Below, piece by piece: positions 9,809-17,643 of a stretch of 64,000 nt of DNA. Within the stretch, counting starts at the first letter, position 1, and every line of letters starts with the position of its first letter. Position numbers and translations under genes: made by a program. The stretch is from BACL21 sp038141525 (GTDB taxonomy: Bacteria > Bacteroidota > Bacteroidia > Flavobacteriales > Flavobacteriaceae): NCBI GenBank assembly GCA_038141525.1, contig JAYQIF010000002.1, forward strand, positions 186,001 through 250,000, written 5' to 3'. The notes beneath the pieces are model-generated. The model did not search any database. It was not told the origin of the DNA and saw only the letters and a list, made by a program, of their open reading frames with translations.

Positions 9809-11152
9809 TTAAACCACTCCTTGTGCCATCATGGCTTCGGCTACCTTGACAAAACCAGCAATATTAGCTCCCTTCACGTAATCGACATAGCCACTGTGGT
9901 CTGTGCCATAAGTCACGCAAGCCTGATGGATATCATTCATGATTTGTTGTAATCGAGCATCCACCTCTTCTGAAGCCCAATTAAGTCTGAGTGAATTCTG
10001 TGACATCTCAAGTCCTGAAGTAGCGACACCCCCAGCATTCGAAGCTTTGCCTGGACTGAAAAGAATCTTAGCCTTGTGAAAAACCTCAATAGCCTCTGGT
10101 GTAGAAGGCATATTGGCCCCCTCTCCCACACAGATACATCCATTGCTCACTAAAGTCTGTGCTTCAGTTTCATTGAGCTCGTTTTGAGTGGCACAAGGCA
10201 GCGCAACATCACAAACCACACTCCACGGTCTCTTGCCTGCCACAAATTGTGCGCTCGGGTAAGCTTCTGCATAAGCACTAATGCGCCCTCTTTTGACATT
10301 TTTGAGCTCTTGTACGAAGGCCAGTTTTTCTTGGTCGATGCCCTCTGGGTCATGAACATAACCCGAGGAATCCGATAAAGTCACTACTTTGGCGCCAAGC
10401 TGAATTGCTTTTTGAGCTGCATATTGAGCCACATTACCCGAACCAGATATGACCACAGTTTTACCCGAAATTTCTTCGCCTTTGGTCGCCAACATGTTTT
10501 GTACAAAATAGACATTGCCATATCCTGTTGCCTCTGGTCGAATCAGTGAGCCGCCGTAACTCAAGCCCTTACCGGTCAGGACTCCCGTAAATTCGTTGCG
10601 CAAACGCTTGTATTGGCCAAATAAATAACCGATTTCTCGGCTTCCTACACCAATATCTCCTGCAGGCACATCGGTGTTTCGGCCGATGTGACGGGCGAGC
10701 TCGGTCATAAAACTTTGACAAAAACGCATGACTTCAGCATCGCTTTTTCCCTTTGGATCGAAATCACTGCCTCCCTTGCCGCCACCCAAGGGTAGGGTAG
10801 TTAAGCTATTTTTGAACATTTGCTCAAAACCCAAAAATTTCAAAATACTCAGGTTCACTGAAGGATGAAATCTTAGGCCCCCTTTATAAGGACCTATTGC
10901 TGAATTAAATTGAACTCGATAGCCTCTATTGACTTGGATTTGCCCTTGATCATCAGTCCATGGGACGCGAAAAATGATTGTACGCTCTGGTTCAACCATG
11001 CGCTCCAAAAGGTTATACCCTTGATATTTGGGGTTTGCTTCGATAAATGGGATCACCGTCTCTGCTACCTCGGTAACCGCCTGCATGAATTCAGGCTCAT
11101 TGGGATTTCTTTCTGCAATACGCGAAATAAAATCTTGAATCGATTGTTTCAC
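9809..11152 (-). CDS. gdhA: Glutamate dehydrogenase, hexameric NADP-type
   Basis: The enzyme interconverts 2-oxoglutarate plus ammonia and glutamate. PLGGGKGGSDFDPKG carries the catalytic lysine (K126) and PAGDIGVG the catalytic aspartate (D166). A Rossmann fold with VVISGSGNVAQYAA follows. I choose the GTG at 11152 because it gives exactly 447 residues, the classic length of this subfamily, and the family's usual opening (KQSIQDF). The frame stays open to an ATG at 11212, which would add 20 residues (MAKLSNNQLF...) not expected in the family. A strong terminator follows the gene, so it is monocistronic. Coenzyme preference is inferred from subfamily. Confidence 0.92.
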   Translation of the reverse strand: MKQSIQDFISRIAERNPNEPEFMQAVTEVAETVIPFIEANPKYQGYNLLERMVEPERTIIFRVPWTDDQGQIQVNRGYRVQFNSAIGPYKGGLRFHPSVNLSILKFLGFEQMFKNSLTTLPLGGGKGGSDFDPKGKSDAEVMRFCQSFMTELARHIGRNTDVPAGDIGVGSREIGYLFGQYKRLRNEFTGVLTGKGLSYGGSLIRPEATGYGNVYFVQNMLATKGEEISGKTVVISGSGNVAQYAAQKAIQLGAKVVTLSDSSGYVHDPEGIDQEKLAFVQELKNVKRGRISAYAEAYPSAQFVAGKRPWSVVCDVALPCATQNELNETEAQTLVSNGCICVGEGANMPSTPEAIEVFHKAKILFSPGKASNAGGVATSGLEMSQNSLRLNWASEEVDARLQQIMNDIHQACVTYGTDHSGYVDYVKGANIAGFVKVAEAMMAQGVV

Positions 11153-11272
11153 TAAAAAAGAATTATAATTAGATAAAGCTATGAAAAGTTGATTATTCGA
11201 CAATTTAGCCAAGCTCTACGACTCTCTTTTTGCGATATTGTCAAAAATCGGTTGTTTAATTTTTGGTTTATG

Positions 11273-11280
11273 CAAATATA
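11273..11280 (-). promoter_or_regulatory. Putative -7 promoter box of gdhA
   Basis: The minus strand reads TATATTTG, a perfect TAnnTTTG box, about 120 nt upstream of the chosen GTG. No good -33 TTG is visible. Confidence 0.35.
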
Positions 11281-11360
11281 AATCACTTCGGTAAATCTGC
11301 TGACATTTTTTTGCCAAAAGACACAGGCTTTAATTTAACATGCAGTGTGAGATGTTTTTT

Positions 11361-11368
11361 TATCTTTG
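11361..11368 (+). promoter_or_regulatory. Putative -7 promoter box of the beta-barrel gene
   Basis: TATCTTTG is a perfect TAnnTTTG match lying only 6 nt before the ATG at 11375 and 21 nt before the in-frame ATG at 11390. If used, it favours the later start or an almost leaderless transcript. Confidence 0.35.
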
Positions 11369-11374
11369 AGAGCA

Positions 11375-12241
11375 ATGAATAGCCAATGTATGCGCCGTAG
11401 TGCCCAATTATTCCTTTCCATTTTAACACTGCTGTTGAGCCTTCACGCCCTTGGCCAACGGGACAGTCCAGGAGGTGGTGGGATACCCATAGGCTTTTCG
11501 AATGAATTGGGTGTAGTCGCAGGGCCAGTCGCTTTTTACGGAGACTACGGCCAGCGCGGTAATTTTGCCACGAACATTGGTAATACTGGCTGGGGTTTTG
11601 CCTTGGCACACTACGTAAATTTTGCTTATCGCGCCGATTGTCAATGTTATAACCCGGACACCTATTTTAACGATCGCTTTAAAATTCGTACCGAACTTAC
11701 CCTGCACAAAACTAATTTTCAGCACTTTGGTCAGTGGGTGAGTTCATCGGCAACTTCATTTACTTCGGATCAATTGCGCGCCATGAAAGGGTCCAGTACT
11801 GTTTTTGATGTTGGGGTTCAACTCGAATATTATATCTGGAGTATTCGTGATTTTATGGCTCAAGACCAGCCATGGGCCCCGTATTTTGCAGCGGGATTGC
11901 ATTGGGTTGGGTTTGATCCTTACGCCTACAGTGACTTTGGTAACCTAAACACACCAATTACCACTCCCGATAAATACTACTACAGTTTTCAACAAGCCGG
12001 CGGATCTACTTGGAGCATTGTGACCAGTGTTGGTACCCGTTATAAAATTAGCAAATCCGTTGATTTTTTGATGGATTGGCGCTGGCAATATTACTTTTCG
12101 AACTGGGTCGACGGGCTGAATCCTCAGATAGAATACAACACCCAGGCACTGGGTTTAGGCAACGGAGTCCCCGTGCCAGAAAACAAAGCCAATGACTGGA
12201 TATTTTGGATTAACTTCGGTGGTGTGTTCTATCTGAATTAA
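11375..12241 (+). CDS. Predicted outer-membrane beta-barrel protein, THC0290_0291-like
   Basis: The protein starts with a signal peptide (LFLSILTLLLSLHALGQ) and then alternating aromatic and hydrophobic strands typical of a small outer-membrane barrel. Examples are VVAGPVAFYGDYGQRG near the N-terminus and WIFWINFGGVFYLN as a closing strand. It resembles a conserved Flavobacteriia family of unknown function that I know as THC0290_0291. The ATG at 11390 gives the shortest signal peptide and may be the true start; 11375 is also possible. It is divergent from gdhA. No function can be assigned beyond envelope location. Confidence 0.68.
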   Translation: MNSQCMRRSAQLFLSILTLLLSLHALGQRDSPGGGGIPIGFSNELGVVAGPVAFYGDYGQRGNFATNIGNTGWGFALAHYVNFAYRADCQCYNPDTYFNDRFKIRTELTLHKTNFQHFGQWVSSSATSFTSDQLRAMKGSSTVFDVGVQLEYYIWSIRDFMAQDQPWAPYFAAGLHWVGFDPYAYSDFGNLNTPITTPDKYYYSFQQAGGSTWSIVTSVGTRYKISKSVDFLMDWRWQYYFSNWVDGLNPQIEYNTQALGLGNGVPVPENKANDWIFWINFGGVFYLN

Positions 12242-12245
12242 CGCC

Positions 12246-13388
12246 CTAATCCCCGAGCGCCTGAGCCAAATCTTGAATCAAGTCTTCGGCATCTTCGATC
12301 CCAACACTCAGTCGGATTAAGGAATCTACAACACCCGTTTTTTCACGTTCCTCCTTGGGAATACTCGCATGGGTCATGCTCGCGGGATGACCGGCGAGAC
12401 TTTCCACCCCACCAAGACTCTCGGCTAGTGTAAACACCTTGAGCTTTTCCACTGTAGCAATCGCTTTTTGGAAATCATTGTCTTTGGTGACAAAAGAAAT
12501 CATTCCGCCAAAATCACGCATTTGACTCCGCGCAATTTCGTGATTAGGATGATCCGTAAATCCAGGCCAGTAAACCTGCTCTACTTGGGGGTGAGTTTTT
12601 AAAAACTCCGCGACCGCACGACCGTTTTCACAGTGCCGTTGCATGCGCACGTGGAGTGTTTTGATCCCGCGCAAGACCAAAAAACTATCTTGAGGACCAC
12701 ATACAGCGCCACTGGCGTTTTGAATAAAATAAAGGCGTTCGGCCAACTCTTGATCTCGAACCACTAGGGACCCCATAACCACATCGCTATGGCCTCCCAG
12801 GTATTTGGTGGCACTGTGCATGACAATATCCGCCCCTAGAGTCAAAGGCTGTTGTAAATAAGGAGTTGCAAAAGTATTGTCTACGGCCAAAAGCAGCTGG
12901 TGTTTTTTCGCTATGGTAGCGCAGGCTGAGATATCGACCACATTCATCATCGGATTGGTTGGTGTCTCCGCCCAAATCAGTTTGGTATTGCTGTTGATTT
13001 TGTCCTCAATAGCAGAAACATCGGACATGCCTACAAAGTGGAATTTAATGCCAAATTTTTTAAAAATCTCAGTAAACAAGCGATAAGACCCGCCATATAA
13101 ATCATTGGTCGAAATCACCTCATCACCAGGACTCAGTAGTTTCATTACCGCATCAATGGCGGCCAAACCACTCCCAAAAGCCAAGCCATAGGTTCCGTCT
13201 TCTATACTCGCTAAAGCGGCTTCTAAGGCAGCCCGAGTTGGATTGTGTGTCCGAGAATACTCATATCCTTTATGCCCTCCCGGGGTGCTTTGAGCATAAG
13301 TAGAGGTTTGATAAATCGGTGGCATCACTGCCCCATAAGCGGGATCGTGTTGTTGGCCCCCGTGAATGGCTTTGGTGTTGAATTTCAT
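12246..13388 (-). CDS. Cystathionine gamma-synthase/lyase-type PLP enzyme
   Basis: This 380-residue enzyme is of the Cys/Met metabolism PLP family. The PLP lysine is K195 in HSATKYLGGHSD, and the tyrosine/arginine phosphate-binding segment is GYEYSRTHNPTR near residues 41-52. The SLGGVESLAGHPASMTH loop near the C-terminus is the one shared by cystathionine gamma-synthases and gamma-lyases. It therefore acts in trans-sulfuration or methionine synthesis. Sequence alone does not separate synthase from lyase. I start at MKFNTKAIHGG (13388) rather than an upstream in-frame ATG at 13409, because this matches the family start. It converges with the preceding barrel gene, with 4 nt between them. Confidence 0.87.
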   Translation of the reverse strand: MKFNTKAIHGGQQHDPAYGAVMPPIYQTSTYAQSTPGGHKGYEYSRTHNPTRAALEAALASIEDGTYGLAFGSGLAAIDAVMKLLSPGDEVISTNDLYGGSYRLFTEIFKKFGIKFHFVGMSDVSAIEDKINSNTKLIWAETPTNPMMNVVDISACATIAKKHQLLLAVDNTFATPYLQQPLTLGADIVMHSATKYLGGHSDVVMGSLVVRDQELAERLYFIQNASGAVCGPQDSFLVLRGIKTLHVRMQRHCENGRAVAEFLKTHPQVEQVYWPGFTDHPNHEIARSQMRDFGGMISFVTKDNDFQKAIATVEKLKVFTLAESLGGVESLAGHPASMTHASIPKEEREKTGVVDSLIRLSVGIEDAEDLIQDLAQALGD

Positions 13389-13406
13389 AGTCTTGTTTGC
13401 TTGACA

Positions 13407-13414
13407 CAAAAGTA
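13407..13414 (-). promoter_or_regulatory. Putative -7 promoter box of the trans-sulfuration gene
   Basis: The minus strand reads TACTTTTG, a perfect TAnnTTTG box, 18 nt upstream of the ATG. It also supports the start at 13388, since the alternative ATG at 13409 lies inside it. Confidence 0.4.
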
Positions 13415-13473
13415 AGGGATTCCCAAGTGAAATAGAAACCCCTGCAAAGAGAAAACAATTGTATTTTTACCGC

Positions 13474-13956
13474 GTGAAATTTATTAGGTCCTTTATCGTT
13501 TTCTTGCCCTTGCTCTTAGGGTTGGGTTGTGACCATTTGCCAGAAATCTCATGGGAACAAGCTCAAATCAGCGCTCGTGACCTTAACATCTGCCATGGAC
13601 GCGTGTGTCCCGATCTGACCATAGCCTATCCTAATTTTATTTCTAATGACACGACTTTAATCAATAGACTAAACACAATTAGAGACAGCCTGATTGTTGA
13701 CGCTCTTTATTTGGGAAGCGATCGACCAAACTTTGATTTGAACATTGAACAAAGCATGAATCAATATCTCTGGGTGAGTCTGGATTATAAACCCCAGCTC
13801 GAAATGGCAGAGTCTTATAATGGACAAATAGAAGTCATCGCCCATTGGCACAATGATCATCTTTTGGCCCTTCAGGTTAGCGGTCGCTTATTGCTTCCTG
13901 CTGGCGACAAACTCATACAAAACACAAGGCGTATTTCGCTTAAACCACAACGCTAA
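13474..13956 (+). CDS. Lipoprotein resembling the N-terminal half of DUF4163/DUF3298 proteins
   Basis: The GTG at 13474 opens a lipoprotein signal (FIVFLPLLLGLGC); a TTG at 13459 is in frame. The mature part contains CHGRVCPDLTIAYP and later HWHNDHLLALQVSG, which I read as the DUF4163 fold of Bacteroidota lipoproteins. Such proteins usually continue for another 80-100 residues with a DUF3298 domain. Here the frame stops after QNTRRISLKPQR and the next gene begins 4 nt later. The gene therefore looks shortened at its 3' end. Whether this is a natural short form, a deletion or a frameshift cannot be told. Function is unknown. Confidence 0.55.
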   Translation: MKFIRSFIVFLPLLLGLGCDHLPEISWEQAQISARDLNICHGRVCPDLTIAYPNFISNDTTLINRLNTIRDSLIVDALYLGSDRPNFDLNIEQSMNQYLWVSLDYKPQLEMAESYNGQIEVIAHWHNDHLLALQVSGRLLLPAGDKLIQNTRRISLKPQR

Positions 13957-13960
13957 AGCC

Positions 13961-14320
13961 ATGAAAAAACTTTATTATCTGAGCAGCTGCAGTACTTGCA
14001 AACGAATAATCAAACAATGGGGCCTGCCCAGAGATTTCGACATGCAAGACGTCAAAAGTAATCCGCTCACCCTCGAAGACTTGAATCAGATGCATCAACG
14101 CTCGGGCAGTTATCAAGCCCTGTTTAGTCGCAGAGCTAAGTTATTCCACGAGCGGCAACTCGGCGCCGAGGATTTGGACGAAGCGCGCTATAAAAGGCTG
14201 CTACTCGAGCACTATACATTTTTGAAAAGACCGGTACTGATTTGGGACGACCAAATTTTTATCGGTTCGGCCAAAGCGACCGTCGAACAGGCCGCACAGA
14301 CCATTTTTGCTCGTGACTAA
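13961..14320 (+). CDS. ArsC/Spx-family thioredoxin-fold protein
   Basis: This 119-residue protein opens with MKKLYYLSSCSTCKRI, a thioredoxin-fold strand followed by a CxxC pair. It has the LTLEDLNQMHQRSG helix and a conserved proline strand (RPVLIWDDQIFIG) of the ArsC family. Members include glutaredoxin-coupled arsenate reductases and Spx-like regulators; no ars genes lie nearby, so I do not call it an arsenate reductase. The ATG at 13961 is 4 nt past the previous stop. Its end overlaps the GTG of the next gene by 8 nt, suggesting one operon. Confidence 0.8.
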   Translation: MKKLYYLSSCSTCKRIIKQWGLPRDFDMQDVKSNPLTLEDLNQMHQRSGSYQALFSRRAKLFHERQLGAEDLDEARYKRLLLEHYTFLKRPVLIWDDQIFIGSAKATVEQAAQTIFARD

Positions 14321-15239
14321 CTCTAGGGTTTCTAAACGAACATTGGCCCTTATGGCGGCCACAGCAGCAGGGGTGATTTATGGGATCAATCACACCATTG
14401 CCAAAGGGCTTATGCCCGACATTATTGAGCCTCACGGCTTTATTTTACTTAGAGTTTTGGGCGCAGCTATTGCTTTTTTGGTCTTGTCTTTTTTTGGGCC
14501 CAAAGAGCGCTTAGCCCGTAAAGATTGGGGGCTGTTATTGATCTGTGCTTTTTTTGGGATGTCCCTGAATATGACTTCTTTTTTTAAGGGTCTGTCCTTA
14601 TCCACGCCCATCAATTCTTCGGTAGTGATTACCTTGGTTCCCGTTATATTACTGGTTTTGGGACGTCTCTTTTTGAAAGAACGAATTGTCTGGCAAAAAA
14701 CCTTGGGTATTTTTCTGGGATTATCCGGGGCCCTTGGACTGATCTTTCTTGAAGTACCTCAGCAACTCAATGCACCAAATATTCCGCTGGGTAATTTTTA
14801 TTTTGTACTCAACGCCCTTTCCTACTCGATTTATCTGATCTTGGTAAAACCGCTTACCGCAAAATATCACGTATTGACCCTGATGCGTTACTTTTTTGTC
14901 GTCGCTGTCCTAATGAATCTGCCCTTGGGCTATCAGGAATTCATGGAAGTTCAGTGGACGGATTTGTCCCTGATGGTGATTGCTCAATTCGCCTTTGTAG
15001 TTTTGGGAACGACCGTTTTGGCTTATTTGTTTAATATTTATGCCTTAAAACACCTGAGTCCTTCCACTATCGGGGCCTTTATATACTTGCAGCCCGTAGT
15101 CGCTACAATCGTGGCTTTATCTATGGGCGCTGATCAGCTCACTCCTTTGCGCTGTATAACGGCACTGATGATATTTGTCGGCGTCTACCTCAGTAGCCAA
15201 AAAAGAGTACCAAAAAAGCCGGGGCAAACTCAGGCCTGA
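14313..15239 (+). CDS. EamA-family (DMT superfamily) transporter
   Basis: This inner-membrane protein has about ten hydrophobic segments arranged as two EamA repeats. Each repeat ends in a membrane segment preceded by a conserved loop (FLKERIVWQKTLGIFLGLSG and the later SPSTIGAFIYLQPVVATIVA). Such proteins export or import small metabolites. I use GTG at 14313, which overlaps the stop of the preceding gene; TTG at 14307 is in frame. Substrate unknown. Confidence 0.82.
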   Translation: MTNSRVSKRTLALMAATAAGVIYGINHTIAKGLMPDIIEPHGFILLRVLGAAIAFLVLSFFGPKERLARKDWGLLLICAFFGMSLNMTSFFKGLSLSTPINSSVVITLVPVILLVLGRLFLKERIVWQKTLGIFLGLSGALGLIFLEVPQQLNAPNIPLGNFYFVLNALSYSIYLILVKPLTAKYHVLTLMRYFFVVAVLMNLPLGYQEFMEVQWTDLSLMVIAQFAFVVLGTTVLAYLFNIYALKHLSPSTIGAFIYLQPVVATIVALSMGADQLTPLRCITALMIFVGVYLSSQKRVPKKPGQTQA

Positions 15240-15256
15240 TTTGCCAGATAATTATC

Positions 15257-15264
15257 TAAATTTG
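15257..15264 (+). promoter_or_regulatory. Putative -7 promoter box of the hydrolase gene
   Basis: TAAATTTG matches TAnnTTTG and ends 19 nt before the ATG at 15284. A TTTG lies 13 nt upstream, closer than the usual 19-21 nt. Confidence 0.35.
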
Positions 15265-15283
15265 CCGACGATAACTCCACCCT

Positions 15284-16261
15284 ATGCCCCTACTTAACTC
15301 GCCATATCAAGCCAAAGGATGGTTTAAAAACGGTCATTTTTCGACAATTTACTCGGCCAAAATTAGACGTGCCCCAATGATTGAATTTCAAAGGGAGCGG
15401 CTAAGTTTAGACGATAGCGATTTTTTGGACTTAGACTGGGCTTTTGCTCAGGACAAGAACACAAACCAAGCAAGGTCAGTGGTTATTTTATTGCATGGAT
15501 TAGAAGGTAATGCGCATCGCTCCTACATGCGTGGTCAAGCAGCAACCCTCTTAGAACAAGGGTTTGATGTTTGTGGAATGAACTTTCGCGGGTGTTCTGG
15601 AGCTGATAATCTCAAACTGCAGAGTTACAATGCGGGAAAAACAGAGGATTTAGATCAGGTGGTGCAGCACATAGTAACCCTAAATCGCTACCGGCGAATT
15701 TATGCCGTAGGCTTCAGTCTTGGCGGCAGCCTTTTGCTCAATTATCTGGGCGCAAAAAAAGGATACTATCGGCAAATCTATACAGCAGCGGCTGTATCTA
15801 CACCCCTCGATTTAAGCGCGTCCATAGAGCGACTTGCTCATTGGGACAATCGGGCTTATCAATGGGTCTTTTTGTCCACCCTAAAAGTCAAATACCGTCA
15901 AAAACAACGTGCTTTTCCTATGGATTTATCTATAGATGCACCCCGCGCCATGACCTCGCTAAAAGATTTTGACAATCTGTACACCGCTCCCGTACACGGC
16001 TATTTAAACGCCGAGGACTATTATCAGAAAAATAGCCCCATAAATACCCTCGGGACTATTGAGCAGCCGGTACTGTTACTCAACGCCTTAAACGATTCTT
16101 TTCTGTCTGAGGCTTGCCTTCCCAGAGCTCTTGCGCAAAGCTCAAAAAACATTTATCTTGAAACCCCAAAATATGGGGGTCATGTTGGGTTTTATATGCC
16201 TTCCGGCCCTTATTATAATGAAACTAGAGTAAGCAAATTTTTTACAGCCCAACCGGCTTAA
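15284..16261 (+). CDS. YheT-like alpha/beta hydrolase
   Basis: This 325-residue protein has the features of the YheT/ABHD1-type esterase family: an oxyanion strand VVILLHGLEGNAHRSY, the arginine-rich loop CGMNFRGCSG, and the nucleophile elbow GFSLGGSLLLNY with its serine. A late NALNDSFL (acid) and GGHVGFY (histidine) complete the triad. Physiological substrates of the family are poorly known. The start follows a perfect -7 box, and azurin follows 13 nt downstream on the same strand. Confidence 0.85.
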   Translation: MPLLNSPYQAKGWFKNGHFSTIYSAKIRRAPMIEFQRERLSLDDSDFLDLDWAFAQDKNTNQARSVVILLHGLEGNAHRSYMRGQAATLLEQGFDVCGMNFRGCSGADNLKLQSYNAGKTEDLDQVVQHIVTLNRYRRIYAVGFSLGGSLLLNYLGAKKGYYRQIYTAAAVSTPLDLSASIERLAHWDNRAYQWVFLSTLKVKYRQKQRAFPMDLSIDAPRAMTSLKDFDNLYTAPVHGYLNAEDYYQKNSPINTLGTIEQPVLLLNALNDSFLSEACLPRALAQSSKNIYLETPKYGGHVGFYMPSGPYYNETRVSKFFTAQPA

Positions 16262-16274
16262 TACAAATCAGAAA

Positions 16275-16775
16275 ATGAGAACTTATTTAATAGCAACCGC
16301 CCTTACACTGATCATCAGCAGCTGCGGCGAAACAAAAAAAGAAGAAAAACCGACCCTCAAAATAGGACAAACTAAAACAGAGTCCACGACACCTACTGGG
16401 ACAGTACTCGCATTGAGTGGCAACGACATGATGCAGTACGACAAAAAAGAGCTCATGGCCAAAGCTGGAGAAAAAATCACTTTGACCTTGCGCCATATTG
16501 GGCAATTGGAAAAAAGAGTCATGGGGCATAATTTTGTCTTACTCAAACCAGGCACCGATATTACTGGTTTTGCCAACGAGGCCGCCTCGGCAGGCGCTGC
16601 TGCTGACTGGATTCCCAATGATGGCGCTCAAGTCATTGCCCACACAAAAATGCTCGGCGGAGGTCATACCGATGTCATCACCTTTGATGCCCCTGAACCA
16701 GGAGTTTATGACTTCATCTGCAGTTTTCCAGGGCACTCCGGCATGATGCGCGGCACCTTGACTGTAGCGCCCTGA
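16275..16775 (+). CDS. Azurin, lipoprotein-anchored blue copper protein
   Basis: Type I copper electron carrier. All copper ligands are visible and correctly spaced: H85 in MGHNFVLL, C149 in DFICSFPGHSGMM, H154 and M158. The signal ends in a lipobox (TLIISSC), so the mature protein should be tethered to a membrane through its cysteine rather than free in the periplasm. A charged, threonine-rich linker of about 25 residues separates the anchor from the domain. It is likely an electron shuttle for respiratory or dehydrogenase partners. It is convergent with the GMC dehydrogenase operon, separated by a bidirectional terminator. Confidence 0.92.
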   Translation: MRTYLIATALTLIISSCGETKKEEKPTLKIGQTKTESTTPTGTVLALSGNDMMQYDKKELMAKAGEKITLTLRHIGQLEKRVMGHNFVLLKPGTDITGFANEAASAGAAADWIPNDGAQVIAHTKMLGGGHTDVITFDAPEPGVYDFICSFPGHSGMMRGTLTVAP

Positions 16776-16898
16776 TCGGTGGCGCCCTAACTATTGAGCT
16801 TGCTGGTCGCCGCTATGACGGTTGGTAACTTGACCACAGTACCTTATTGCCTGCGCTCAATAACCGCTATGTTCAGGGAATTACCTCAATAAATTTCA

Positions 16899-16931
16899 TT
16901 AAAAAACCCGCCAGTTTGGCGGGTTTTTTAA
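16899..16931. terminator. Bidirectional rho-independent terminator
   Basis: A perfect stem pairs AAAAAACCCGCCA (16901-16913) with TGGCGGGTTTTTT (16917-16929) around a 3-nt loop. T-runs on both strands let it serve azurin on the plus strand and the dehydrogenase operon on the minus strand. Confidence 0.93.
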
Positions 16932-16950
16932 TCATATGGATGTCGTGTAT

Positions 16951-17643
16951 CTACAGGGACATCACCTTGCCGTTGCCAGCCTCTGAGGTAGGCAAACAAC
17001 CTTGGTATACCCCAGGCACAGGATCATACCACAAGAAGTTTTCGCCTATTTCTTGGGTTTGCGTCCACGTCCAAATGGTCATGCTACGCACCTCGTGAAT
17101 CAGTGCACTAGCCATAACATCATCTGAAACAGTAGCTTGAGGGTCGGTCTCTAAAGCGTCTCGATACTCCCATAACTCCTTGGACCACTGATCCGCCTGT
17201 GCTTTGTCCGCTTTGAGATAGTGTCCCAATAAGGCGTCATAGGTTTCGCTACTGGCACTATCAAAATCCGTTTGATGATCGCGCTCGAGCACACGGGCCA
17301 ATGCGGCAAATCCTTTGCGGATTTCACTCTGTCTTGCCGAAGCTGAATACTTGGTGAACTCATCTTCAAGGGCAGGAATTTGTTCATCCGATGGCAATAC
17401 CTCAGCCCAATACATATCAATAAATTGATGGACGCCAACATCAACTGCGCCAGGCACTTCAAGGTCTGAAGGGATGATCAAATCGACCATGCTTTTCAAG
17501 CCTTTTAGCTTCTGCGGTCAGATAAAAATGCAGGGGCATCCTGTACCTGAACCACAGCTCTGCAGCAGGCTGATTATGGCAGGTGTCGCTACTAAAGCGC
17601 CGCCGCCTAATCCTAAGTTCTTTAAAGCTTGTCTTCTATTCAT
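16951..17643 (-). pseudogene. Gluconate 2-dehydrogenase subunit 3-family small subunit (frameshifted as read)
   Basis: The ATG at 17643 opens MNRRQALKNLGLGGGALV..LLQSC, a twin-arginine signal ending in a lipobox. The frame then hits TGA about codon 42. Adding one base to the A5 run at 17524-17528 and removing one from the T4 run at 17503-17506 restores the protein, which continues LTAEAKGLKSMVDLIIPSD to the end at 16951. The family is the small, membrane-anchored subunit of periplasmic GMC dehydrogenases. Its start overlaps the stop of the GMC gene as TGATG. The two offsetting homopolymer errors leave all other sequence intact, which points to sequencing error rather than real loss. Confidence 0.82.

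Noticed and set aside
11283..11609. 108-codon minus-strand frame opposite the start of the barrel gene
   Set aside because: It covers the promoter and signal peptide region of the opposite gene and has no recognisable motif.
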